The notes beneath the pieces are model-generated. The model was not told the origin of the DNA and searched no databases. It saw nothing but the letters and a program-made list of their open reading frames with translations. Positions 24,047 to 34,747 of a DNA stretch of 64,000 bases are shown in pieces. Position numbers and translations under genes: made by a program. This DNA comes from Calonectria ilicicola (lineage: Eukaryota; Ascomycota; Sordariomycetes; Hypocreales; Nectriaceae), in assembly GCA_020809705.1 (NCBI GenBank), contig CP085835.1:2232001-2296000 (forward strand), given 5' to 3'. Position 1 is the first letter of the stretch; each line of letters opens with the position of its first letter.

Positions 24047-25341
24047 ATGTATGGAAAAGGACTGGCCACAGCTGCAGTAGCAGCATCGCTCTTGAGCAGC
24101 GTCCAGGCTGCTGACATTTATGTTTCTCCCACGGGCACCGGCAGCGGAACGCTCTCAGCCCCTTATGGCTCAATTCAGTCTGCTGTCAACGCCGCTGCCG
24201 CTGGTGATACCATCTATCTGCGCGCTGGAACTTATAGCCCATCTGCCAACATCCAAATCACCAAGAGTGGCACTCGTACCCAGCCGATCACATTTCGTCC
24301 CTATGGATCTGAGAAGGTGATCCTTGACGGCGAGAACATGCCTGGGTAAGCCCTCAATGATTAAGAGATTTTTTCGCAGGTTGTTAACATGATTTTCTTA
24401 GTACGCCATACGGTCTTGACGAATCTCTTCCCAACAAAGAGAGAGGTATCCTACATATCGAGGGTGCTAACTATTGGAAGTTTTCCAACCTAGAGTAAGT
24501 TAATTCTGAGCATTAGGAGACATCATCTGCGAACTATAATTAACACCTATTCAGACTCATCAATGGCCCCTACGGTATTTATGCTCGAGATGCATCTCAC
24601 AATTATTACGAGAGGCTCTCGACCCACGACAACTATGAAACCGGCTTCCAACTTCAGGGTACCTCGAGCAACAACACAGTCATCTACCTTGACTCGTATC
24701 GCAACCGAGATCCACGCAAAAATGGTGAAAGTGCCGATGGATTTGCCTGCAAGGAAGGCTCTGGAGAGGGCAACATTCTCAAAAACGCGCGTCTTTGGGA
24801 TAACGTTGATGACGGTTTGGATTTATTCCAATTTGGCTCACCCGTTACCATGGATGAGGTTTACGCATGGGGCAACGGCTTCAACCGCTGGGGCTTCAGT
24901 TCTTTCGAAGGGGATGGCAATGGCTTCAAGCTCGGCATTACCAACAACCCTCCCGCAAACCACATCATTAAGAACTGCATCGCCTTTTCCAACGCCAAGA
25001 AGGGCTTCATTGATAACGGAAACCCTGGCTCATTGACATTTGAGCGAAACACGGCCTGGAACAACGGCGACAATGGATTTAACATGCGTAGCTCAACATC
25101 GACGCTTAAAGCCAATATTGCGGCCGTAAACACTAACGCTCAAGTGAGTCTGGTGTCGGGTACTACGGCTACTGGAAACTCGTGGAATGTGGGTGGTACT
25201 TGGGCCAATTCAACTTTTAAGAGCGTCAACCCATCGACATTGAAGGGCACTCGAGGTTCAGATGGAAAAGTGCCCCAGAGCGACTTTTTGATTCCGACCT
25301 CCGGCCAGGCTATTGGCGCCACTACACTTCAAAGTATTTGA
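24047..25341 (+). CDS. Secreted pectate lyase, polysaccharide lyase family 9-like
   Basis: Three exons, 24047-24345, 24402-24494 and 24555-25341; 392 residues. A signal peptide (GLATAAVAASLLSSVQA, cleavage near residue 22) precedes a right-handed parallel beta-helix starting DIYVSPTGTGSGT. PL9 hallmarks are present: NGESADGFACK with candidate catalytic Lys197 and calcium-type Asp residues nearby, and LWDNVDDGLDLFQF (Asp216, Asp217). Repeated coil-forming motifs follow (GITNNPPANHIIKNCIAFSN, NTAWNNGDNGFNM). PL9 enzymes cut polygalacturonate by beta-elimination outside the cell. Length fits the single-domain fungal enzyme and no key residue is missing. It lies between two fungal-rhodopsin-like paralogs in the same orientation and suggests plant-material degradation. 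Confidence 0.9.
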
Positions 25342-26579
25342 ACAAGGTATTGGAATTACAGTACATATGCGCGCGCTCATGATTGAAGATGCAAGTACAT
25401 ATTTTAGAGAAAATTCACCGTGGGGGGGCCAAAAGCAAAGAGTTAGCCTACTGCGATAGTGGCATAGGCATAATTCGCAAAGGCAGCCGATCTTCGACCG
25501 TATGTAAATAATTCTTAGATCAATGTACATATTTATCCTATTAAATTATTCTCATTGTACATGTAATGGCCCGAGTGATAACTGTAAAAAATCTCCCATG
25601 GGGATATTCAAATGTCCTGCTTAGTTCTTCCCATACTTTGAAGATCAACCACTGGGTCACTTGGCATGCCGAGTAGATCTTCTTTTCGGTTCAAAGTTGA
25701 TGAACAGATATCGGAGGCAGTGTGACAGGCAGCCTCGGCCGTTGACACTCTTAATGTGACGCGGAGAGCCAATCGCCGCAAACCCACGCAGAGAAGACCA
25801 AATATGGGTCTAGTTGGCAAATTCTGGTTCACTTAACTCGATCTTGCTATGGCCAAAGTTTATTGATGTAGTTGAGGTCGAGAATCGGCTAGCAGAAAGC
25901 TTCTATCAGATCCGCCTCACAAATAAGCTGCCGAAGGGTGCCTAGCGCCTAGCTTGGGGCATCCAAATCACCAAAAAAGCGGTTTGAGAATTCGATTCTT
26001 TTTCTCAGGAATATCCTTGGAACCCCTCATAAATTAGATGCACGGTCATTTTCGCTGTTCGCAATCATAGGAAGCGGGAGGCCACATATTGCCCAGTATT
26101 CATGAGCACTCTCAATGGTAACCTGTTTTATGTGTCATGAAATTGAATTTGATAACGAAGTCCAACTTACTAAATCGGTAAGTATGGAGGTCAGCTCGAT
26201 TCAGAGATCCGCTAAAATAGACTTTAGCGAACAATAACTTTGTCGGTTGGGCCGTGGCATCTGGTTCCTCCCAGTAGCGTACTACCGAGCTTGGCTCGAA
26301 TATTTCGCTCCAAAGATATTCCTCAACCATCCATCCTCAACCTCGTCTGGTTCAGTTTTTGCGAAATTGAAAGGTGTAGCGTTGGCCTTCCCATGTTTCT
26401 TCCTTTCAACCTCACGGGACTCGAATCCCACCGGAGATTGATAAGCCACCTCTCACAAAGTTTGAACACCCTCGACGCCAAGAAGTTCATACCAGTACCT
26501 CTTATAGAGGAAACACTCCCTTGATCTCAAGAAGAAGGGCAATTTGGCCCAGAACCTTGTGATTCGGGTGGAAAATAAA
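25342..26579. other. Intergenic
   Basis: Between the pectate lyase and the second rhodopsin-like gene. Short frames only. Nothing recognised. Confidence 0.4.
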
Positions 26580-27863
26580 ATGGCACTTACCGGAAAGAAC
26601 TTTCTAGTAAGCAAGAATTTCATACATCAACATATCAGGGGCCTACTAATCCCTGGCTTAGATTGGAGAGTGGATTCTCGTCGCTGCCTGCTTCGTTATT
26701 GTCACTGCCCGACTTTTAGTAAGGTCTTGGAGCCGGTTATGGTCGTTTTGGCTCTCTGAAATCTTTCTCGTCCTCGCATTAATCTTCTTCGTCTCACTCG
26801 TGATTGGAGATACATATACCTATTCGATCGGAATGGATGCTTTTGATGACACATTCTATGATGCAGGATTTGCAAAAGTACACTCAATTTCTTAATCGCC
26901 CCAATGTTCAATTAGTCTCTAATGGCGCCAGCAGTGGAAATTTGCCAGTTCAATCATCTTTGATTTGAGCTTTTATTTTCCAAGATTCAGTCTACTTGCA
27001 TTCTACAACGAACTGTTTCCCTTCACCGAAACAACATTGCGGATTTGTCTTAACGTCGTCACGGTCTACACCGTTTGCGCTTTCATAACTGCTGCTTCGG
27101 TGGACATCTTTTGGTGTGGAACTGACATAGAAGAAAATTGGTAAGCCTTGCTCATGTCATTCTGGTATTTTCTCCCCATTTCTGATACTTTAGGTTCGCT
27201 ATTTAGGAATTCCAATCCCAAGGGATGTGCATTGGCCAACACAATCGAACCCATGTATATTTGCTGGGCTATTGGGATTACTTCGGAGCTTCTGAGTAAG
27301 GATTCGAAATTCATCATTGATCTAAACTAACGTAACTCCACTTGAAGTTTTCGCACTACCGTTTCAAATTCTCAAGATGAAGGTCTTGAAGCGGCGCGAA
27401 AGAAGAGCGTTGATCTGCATTTTCCTCTTTGGAGTAATGACGATTCTTGTCAGTGTGACGCGATTTGTCCTGACCACACAATCCATTTGGGACTATTCTA
27501 CATGTATTGATTCCTGAGTTCTACGTTCATGACTTTGAATTATCCTAATTTACAATAGATCTCGTTGGATCGGCGGAGATCGCAACACAAATTATCGTCA
27601 TCGCCCTCCCGGCTTTGCGGCCTTTACTCAGCCTAATATCTCGTCGATGGAGAAGACTCTCACACTCTGGGGTTCGATCGCATGATGCAAGTTTAAGCCG
27701 TAATACCGAAAGGAATACTCAAATTTCGAGCAAGTCGGGCATTATTTGCCCCGAAGATGAAGTTGGGACATTTTTCAATGATGCCGACAGCATTGAAACC
27801 CCGATCTCAGTTGAATTGCCAGGCGCGGAGAGAACGAAAATAGGTGCGCTCGGAAATACATGA
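26580..27863 (+). CDS. Fungal rhodopsin-like integral membrane protein, copy 2
   Basis: Six exons: 26580-26606, 26662-26877, 26935-27140, 27207-27295, 27348-27503 and 27559-27863; 332 residues. Same family words as copy 1: IGEWILVAACFVIVTARLL, FDLSFYFPRFSLLAFYNELF, VDIFWCGTDIEENW, GITSELL and ALPFQILK, then LVGSAEIATQIIVIALPALR. Intron positions and phases match copy 1, including the tryptophan codon split by intron 3. Exon 4 uses the acceptor ATTTAG at 27206; the nearer TTTAG at 27193 would bring an in-frame stop. The tail (residues ~250-332) differs in sequence from copy 1 but is likewise hydrophilic. Both copies appear functional. Predicted seven-helix plasma-membrane protein; ligand unknown. 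Confidence 0.8.
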
Positions 27864-28856
27864 GTCCACTAAATCATGTTACATTTATGAGTTTATTACA
27901 AGCTTCAATTCAGCTAGAAATATAATGCATCATGCATTCGAATTTGCTCCACATGAAGTTTATGATGACCTAAGTTTGGCTCAACGCACGACAGTGGAAC
28001 TGCCGTCACTAACTAGAGACTGTCATCCCTCATGAATACATACGATCCCAGACTAGCCCAAAAAATGGACCAAGGAAATATGCCATGATACTCCAGTCCT
28101 CTCTTTAGTCGCGGATGAAATGCAATGCCTGAAAATGCAGGCATTGTCTTGGGGCCACCAGGGGATATAAGACTTTGCCAAACAGCTCGTATTCAACTCT
28201 TACAAATACTTTGATACTATTCCTTGTTTTCTCCATGCTTTTCCACTGTCCCGCTTATTGGAATGCCCCCAACCAGTGTCCTTTCTTTACAAATCCTCGT
28301 CATCAGGATATCGCATATGTATGTTCTAGTAGCACAAGACATATCATATCAAGGTTCTACTGTTAGATACCTTCTAAAGAATTCTTTGTAACCTTTTAGT
28401 ATTCCATACGATAGTATTTTGGTGTGTTTATCCACAAGTGACATTTCTCATGGCTCGCCTCTAAAGTCCAGGGTTAGGGTTGGGGTTATCAATATAGTAA
28501 TAGGCTAAGGTTCATAGATTCATAAGCCTAGTTCAAAATCTCACATATTTTCACTTTTGCATGAGCGGCAACAAAAGACCTTCATGAGTCAAAGTCTCAT
28601 CATGAGTGATGGCTTCAAGGGCACAGCAACCCACTCAACACGATGTGACATAATTTGCTTCTACTATAACTAATTCGTTTGAGAAAAATAAACTATTTTT
28701 TAAAGATGATTTATCCAGGTTTAAAATTGAGATTTGCTTGTGTTCACCTGCTGCAGCTGAAATCCGCCATGCTTTCCTCTCACCCAGTGCCCGGTTTGCT
28801 TCTGTAGCGACCGTACATAAAGGAGTTTCTAAACTACCCTCTACTACCAATACCAG
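27864..28856. other. Intergenic with hairpin and telomere-like motif
   Basis: A perfect inverted repeat CAATGCCTG/CAGGCATTG sits at about 28123-28146. A short interstitial telomere-like tract GGGTTAGGGTTGGGGTTA lies at 28471-28488. No gene recognised. Confidence 0.5.
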
Positions 28857-29552
28857 CTAACCAAAAAGTCCTTGTTCATCCAGTGGCAGAATCTCCAGGA
28901 GATTTCCATCTGGATCAGCCGCAAAAATGTTGAGTTTATTCAGTTGGGCCATGACCTCTTTTAGCTCCTCAAAAGCCCCCGAAGGTAAATTCGACGCATC
29001 CCCGAGAGAATACGGGTTGTTCAGAGGGCCCTCTGAAGGCCATGGAGCTCCCACCTTTTTGTATATCTTAACACCATATTTTTCAAGTCGGATTTGGGTT
29101 TCCGTTGTATTCGGGACAATAATACCAAGATGGCACAAAGTACTGGTTCTTTTGGCAGGCCCGGGGATATCCTCGCCTGTGACGTTTAGATACACCAGCT
29201 CTATCATTCCTTGGGCGTTGTTCTTGTAGCGGATGAGCTCCTCAGTTGTCTGATAGGCGGTGCCGTTCTTTCCACCGCTGCTATGACCCATGTATGTGAC
29301 CGAGTAGTACTGAGTCAATGGTAGAGTGAACATGTGTCGCATACCAAAGACCTTGGTATAAAATTCCATACTCTTAGTGAGATTGTTGACATTTAAGGCC
29401 ACATGATTCACAGAATATCCCGTAGTTTCCGGATCAGAACCCTCGGGTCCCAAAACAAGGGACGGAGCTGAATGACCTTCATCACGTTTTGGAAATGAGC
29501 ACGCCAAGCATGATGGCAAGGCGATGACGCCGGGTATCAATGTCCAGCGCAT
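28857..29552 (-). CDS. Secreted glyoxalase/VOC-fold protein
   Basis: Intronless, 231 residues. The first ~19 residues are a probable signal peptide (MRWTLIPGVIALPSCLACS). Then a vicinal-oxygen-chelate fold: VNHVALNVNNLTKSMEFYTK with the typical His and FY, GMRHMFTLP, GMIELVYLNV, CHLGIIV with a second His, and FAADPDGNLLEILPL with the terminal Glu. These are the metal-ligand positions of glyoxalase I-like enzymes (His, Glu, His, Glu). Intracellular glyoxalase I detoxifies methylglyoxal with glutathione, so a secreted version must use another substrate or compartment; this is unknown. N-glycosylation sites (NVNNLT, NVT, NTT) fit export. The start is the only ATG giving the signal peptide. Confidence 0.85.
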   Translation of the reverse strand: MRWTLIPGVIALPSCLACSFPKRDEGHSAPSLVLGPEGSDPETTGYSVNHVALNVNNLTKSMEFYTKVFGMRHMFTLPLTQYYSVTYMGHSSGGKNGTAYQTTEELIRYKNNAQGMIELVYLNVTGEDIPGPAKRTSTLCHLGIIVPNTTETQIRLEKYGVKIYKKVGAPWPSEGPLNNPYSLGDASNLPSGAFEELKEVMAQLNKLNIFAADPDGNLLEILPLDEQGLFG

Positions 29553-30525
29553 GTTGAGGGCAGGATTCTTGAAGTGTAAAGTGCGAGATATGATACAAGT
29601 TGGATAGTAAAGTGATAAACTAGAGATTCCATTTGTTGGATAGCATTTCTGTTGGAGATGGCCTAGTGGTATTTATATTGTGCGAGATTTACAAAGACCG
29701 CTCATTTTCAGCTGTGAAGTCATCAACTTAAACGAAGCGACGTTATCAAAAACAGCTTTAGGGCTGAGATCAGCATTCACTTGGATTTGAAAAGGAATTA
29801 CCCATTCAGGAAATTGCCGAGAAGGATTAGCAACTCCAACAAAATGAATGCCGACGGCATTCTTTACCAGTCGGTTTCCTCTTACATAATTGGGCTCTCT
29901 TCAGCACTATTTCTATCGTGCCAGCTAGCTCTGCGCGCCCGTTTGTGGAGTTTCCACTCTGAATCCCGGTTTCGTCACAACCTCAAAATCCTATGGCATA
30001 GCCAGGTCTGAGTAAGCGGGATCGCCGCACGGCATTTAAACTCGTAGACAGAAATCTTACTCAGAATCTTCCAAATACGGTGAGTTGGCGCGCCGAGACC
30101 CACAGTCCGAACAAGCCAATGTCGATGCTAATTGCTTCTTGAGGTTGTAAGGTCACCAGCATCCCGAGACGAAATTTCTCGTTGTATTCATTTAACCAGT
30201 CCATGCACTCTATTTCTCAGCTCTAGATAGATCAATATCTGTGGTTCTAATTTATTTTCCCTTTTTATACATCTTCGCTAGATTATGAAAATCGCACTTC
30301 TCTGCAGTGACTTTGCTCCCACCAACGTCAATACCGCGGACCGGTCCCAGCAGTGATACGATATCGCCAAACTGGTCGGCCCTACACTTCACAATCCGTG
30401 AATCATTAATTAATTCTTGAAGCCCACATCTTGGCTAGTATGGCGTAGGGCTATGGGTAATTACGTTTAATCACCCAATGAGTCAGCCTTTGATAACGAC
30501 CAGCCAAAAGGTCTTCTCTTGCAGT
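29553..30525. other. Intergenic
   Basis: Promoter side of the glyoxalase-like gene. A short plus frame at 29847-30011 (GLSSALFLSCQLALRARLW) may be a gene scrap but cannot be assigned. Confidence 0.35.
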
Positions 30526-30683
30526 GCTGCTTAGCTATGACGTTTCTAGGAAAATCCTAAAAGTCCTTCTTAAAATAAATAATTTCATTTATAATAATTA
30601 TAAACTTATTTATAATAAATAAAAATATTTGTTTTAAGGAGGATTTTTAGGATTTTGGTAGGATAGCTTTAGCTAAACAGCTC
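30526..30683. mobile_element. MITE-like foldback element (about 158 bp)
   Basis: Two arms can pair over nearly the whole length. The left arm starts GCTGCTTAGCT and contains AAAATCCTAAAAGTCCT; the reverse complement of the right arm starts GCTGTTTAGCT and contains AAAATCCTAAAAATCCT. Both arms continue into similar AT-rich sequence (TTAAAATAAATA versus TTAAAACAAATA) around an AT-only centre. No ORF. It looks like a non-autonomous foldback transposon or palindromic repeat. Target duplication not certain. Confidence 0.7.
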
Positions 30684-31222
30684 CATGCACTTAGCAAGAT
30701 ATGTGTGTGCGCACAGGAGGACTCAGAGTCATTCGGGCTTTCGCCCAGCGGTTAAGCTTTTCATAATGAAACACAACGAGTAAAGGCAACAGGTAAACTC
30801 ACCAAATAAGGCTCGCAGCTGCAAATTCAAAACAAGAAAGTTAAATGTTGTCACTGCATAACCAACAAGGTGCATGCAGCGGTTTTTGATACCTGTTTGT
30901 ACCTAGAAATTTCATCTCCAATACCTTGATAAAAGAAAAGTGTATCAGAGCCCAAAATTAGGGTTCGAACTCACGGTGCTTATGCCTCATCACTTTAGTG
31001 ACACGTCGCACATCAGCGAATTGCATTGATTCACCGTCCGGTAGGACATCCCAACTTTTGATAAACAAAGAACACTCTGAGCATCAAGGTTGCACAGACT
31101 ACCCCTCACTCGTGCCATGTCTCGACTATAAAGGGACCAAAAGAAGTTCATTCTACTCTCAGCAATCCCTTACCTCTCATACCTTTCGAACCACCCCCGA
31201 TACTTCGGCAAGGCCAAGCAAT
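30684..31222. other. Intergenic with retroelement primer-site-like word
   Basis: GTATCAGAGCCC at about 30942-30953 followed by GGTTCGAACTCACGG resembles the sequence next to an LTR-retrotransposon primer-binding site or a tRNA 3' half in the minus sense. The rest is the promoter of the DUF4419 gene, whose frame could also start at 30998. Confidence 0.3.
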
Positions 31223-32527
31223 ATGCCTGTGTCGTTGACTATCGTTGATCATAAAGCAGAAACATGGCAACATGCCAGAGTTGCTACGCCTGAGGACCTT
31301 TTCAAAGAATCCTGCCCAGAAAGATTCGAGCGTAGTGAGCGCCTTTTCCAAAGTTCTTTCTCTCGAAGCGAACTACAAGAGAATTACATTTCGCCGTCCA
31401 AAAATGGGTTTGTTTGGGCCGCCTATCACGCTTATAGCACGCACCATCACCTCACTATCAGACCGGAAGATGTCTGGTTTGCTATCCTTACGCAACTGGG
31501 CTTCTTTATTAACGCAAATGCGGAAGAATTGCGCTCCTTCTTTGTCTCACACGAAGGGAAGAAAAAGCTCACAGTGATTCAGGCCGGGTCCGCATCCAAT
31601 GCCGACTTTGGTTTCATTGCAAAATGTTTCACAGAAATGATCGCAAAAAACGTCAAAGATCCAGAACTATGAACCTGGATTATGCCTTCTTTCTCTACCA
31701 CTACCGATATCGATTCTGTTGTTGCATCGGTTTTGTTCATGGGTGCTATGCAAAACTACTTCGAATTCAAAGCGATTTTTTATTGCGGTATACCTTCTGT
31801 CACATTGCTTGGGGAAATAGAGGACTGGCAAGACATCCTCACAAGATTGGACAAAATTGAGCAACTAGGTGATGAACCAGCACAATTTGCCGAAATGCTA
31901 CGACCTATTCTGCGTCATATGATTCTATCCTTCACAGAACCAACCAGCGAAGAGGTCATCCGATTCTGGAATACTATTGGCACTAGAACCCCTGTGGGTA
32001 GTGGCACGGATTATATTTCTGGATGGATCGCTGCATTTTGCTACTGGGACGAGGATGGCCGCGCTAAGAAGCGACCTGCGCAAAAATATGGGCGCTTTGA
32101 GTGGGCACCATTTGGAGAATATTTCGTACTTGATGGAGTCCCCTATCCAATCGTCGACACTGACAAAGTCCCAACCGGCATTGCTTCTGTACCAGTCAAG
32201 GTCGACGACAATGGCCATCAATTCGATTGCACCATGTTGGCAGGCTCCTTTGGCATACAGGCCAGTTCGAACCCTTGTCAGCGTGCCTTGGATGAAGGCT
32301 CAACTGCGCCAGAGGGTTCAAGAGAGAAAACGGAATCTCTGCTCCTCACTGCTATCCATCCATTATCTGGATGGTTGATGTACCAAAATGAGAGTGCTGA
32401 GGGTGCTGGGAGAAGACAACAGGAAATAAAGGACTTGGAAAACCAGCTGCACTGCGCCCGAGAGGCTAAGGGATCTGAGCAGGACATGGCACTTCAATTT
32501 CGTCTTCATGATCGAATCAATTTTTGA
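31223..32527 (+). pseudogene. DUF4419 family protein with in-frame TGA
   Basis: The frame from ATG 31223 runs 149 codons to TGA at 31670-31672 and then continues open in the same frame for 284 codons. Across the stop the family pattern is continuous: WAAYHAYSTHHHLTIRPEDV and ILTQLGFFINANAEELR before, then WIMPSFSTTT, YFEFKAIFYCGIPSVTLLGE, DWQDILTRLDKIEQ and SGWIAAFCYWDEDG after, all typical of PF14388 (DUF4419). CGA to TGA at the position between PEL and TWIMPSF would restore an Arg-type residue. No plausible intron removes the stop. Reads as a recently broken gene, unless a new start downstream is used. Family function unknown. Confidence 0.8.
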
Positions 32528-32934
32528 GGAGATTGTAGGATAATCTATAGTGTTTTACATGTGCTAAGGTAGTTTTGATAAAATAAAAATGCGTCTCATT
32601 CCTCTATGAAAGATGCAGATCTAGCTCTTGTCGGTTTGTGACCTGAATATGAAGTCCATGATGCAGATAATCTCCAAAATGTTCTGAACAATTGCCCAAA
32701 ATTCCATGCTATGTCCAGATCAGGCTCTCACTCATGCATGTTATTCTAACCATACCCAATTTGTGTGAATATTTGCGCAACATCGAGAAACACGTGGCAT
32801 TGTACATCATGCCTCAGAAATCAAAACCAAAGTAGAGCTCAGTTTAAGACAAGCCTGGGTGCATTTAGGCTACCAATATGGATACCTAGTTTAATTGATG
32901 GGATCAATTTGCTCATGGTTTTCCTTCAAGTGCC
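32528..32934. other. Intergenic
   Basis: Gap between convergent broken genes. Nothing seen. Confidence 0.4.
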
Positions 32935-33735
32935 TCAAGTAGGATAGTGCCTTGGTGCAACCTCTTGTCCTTGCAGGGTTGCGTGATGGTGAATGCGGCG
33001 ACGGGCATCATCATCCCTCAGCGTTTCTAAGGAGCTCATGATAGCCTGCTGTACCACAAACTTTTCCGCTGCTGGCATCATCTGGGCCCCCAGAACAGCA
33101 CCATTCATGAATGCATTGTCGCCTCCATAGCCGATAGGGATAGCATTTTCCACCTTCGCCTGTGCCACATTAGAAGCGGCGTCTCCAGGTTCAAACAGTA
33201 CGGCTTGAACTTGATCGACCTGTCCTTGCATGCCATGGGCAAGACCTTGGGCAAACATGTCAGAATTCTGCAGTGCAGAGCTCGCTGCTGCTTCGATTCC
33301 GTGATTAGGTGCTGGTGTCACGCCGTCCGTGGCCGCCTAGTCCCATCCCATAGATGCAATCTGACCCAGCCCTACCGAAACACCAAAGCCGATCCCAGCT
33401 GTGAGCAGGTGTATAACGATCGGGATAACGGCGTCGCGTAGCTGGCATTCATATGGGGTGACTCCGTACTTTTGGATAATCGCCGTGATGGCGTCGAGTT
33501 TTGAGCACGCAATCCATAGCTGGCGCATCCCAACCACAGAGGATATAGACGATAAACCCATGGTGGGCATTGCTAGTATGGCGCCCATTCCAATCTTTGT
33601 GCTGTAGCCCCATATTTGGCGGTTTTTCTTCACCTCGCGTTCTCGTATTTCGTCGAAATTCTTTGATGCGATGAGGGACTCGAGCTTGGCTGAATAAGCA
33701 GGACCGTCGAAATGGAGTGTATCTTTGAACCTCAT
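32935..33735 (-). pseudogene. Small membrane protein of unknown family with in-frame TAG
   Basis: From ATG 33735 the frame runs 132 codons to TAG at 33337-33339, then stays open in the same frame for 133 codons to a TAG-equivalent end at 32935. The first part has a charged N-terminus (EIREREVKKNRQIWG) and two hydrophobic segments (IGMGAILAMPTMGL; AVIPIVIHLLTAGIGFGVSV). The second part is Ala/Gln-rich and soluble. CAG to TAG would restore Gln in GWD-x-AATDG. An alternative is a 39-base in-frame intron (GTAGGG...ACTAG) that would remove the stop, unusually short for the window. I do not recognise a family; whether both halves were one protein is inference from shared frame and spacing. Confidence 0.6.
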
Positions 33736-34747
33736 ATTGTGAATACTGACAGAGGATCACTTGCTTGAGGAGAAAGGAGAGTGTGGTGGCGATTCATATT
33801 CTTATAGCGCGCCACTTAGTTAATTCCAAGGTCTTTCTCAGAGGTCAATCCTCAGTTCGCCTCACAAGGCTAGAAATAAAACCCCCATGGCGCGTCGAGA
33901 TCGTCCGCGAACCAGCATCGCGGGCAGAGGGCGGCTTTGCAAAAGGTAGCCAAGTGTCTAGTCTGAAACTGCGCTATGAGCTTTATCCAGCTAGCTAAAG
34001 GGCTAGTTTGAATGAGCTGAGCGCTTTTTGCAGCTTATTGATGTAAGAGGCTGCTTTGAACAAGGGTTCGTGAAGGCCTCGCATTACGGCGACAGGCTAT
34101 TTGGCAGAGCCAACTGTATACTGGTCCAGGCCTTTGTAGGCTCCACCCGGGCGGCTCAAAGGCCTAACCCGAAGGGAGCTGAGCAAGCCTCGCCTGACCA
34201 ACAGCAGAGAAATCTGACACGTTATCGGTTCCACTCTGTCGGCACGGGCTTGAGATGAAGAATTCTCATTAGCTACCTAGGCCAAAATATGCGATGCCTG
34301 TGAGGCGGAATAACTGGAGCAAACCTGGGATATTCCAGGTCTGCCTCGTCAGAGCCGTCGTCTGCAGCTAATGGCAATCGAACGGCCTAAAACGGATACA
34401 TCGACAGCTTTATCTAATGTGACGCTTAATTCAGTTGGTCTCTCCGTATGAGCCAATTTATTATGTTCTGGTTCATGAGAAATAATTTATGACTCGGGAA
34501 ATCATGGACCTAGATCTGAAATAAGGCTCGCGACTCCTGTTATCCGCGTGCCTGCGTCCAAGATTGAAACCCCATCCATCGATTTCATATTACCCAAAAA
34601 GATAGATATGCTCAGCATAACTCTCATAATCGTTGTTAACAAATCCAATAGCTAGTAAACAAGCACGTCGCATACAGCGCGCCAGAAAGCTATCAGACAA
34701 GGACATCAAATAAGGTTTATTCAACCAACCGGTCTTCTCGGTTCAAT
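33736..34747. other. Intergenic
   Basis: GC-richer than the surrounding gaps (33840-34400). A 76-codon plus frame at 34028-34258 has no recognisable protein character. Nothing else seen. Confidence 0.4.

Noticed and set aside
26395..26425. GGGACTCGAATCCC as a tRNA B-box
   Set aside because: No D-arm or anticodon arm at the right distance.
27141..27193. Shorter intron 3 in the second rhodopsin-like gene
   Set aside because: The nearer acceptor gives an immediate in-frame TAG; the acceptor at 27206 keeps the frame and matches copy 1.
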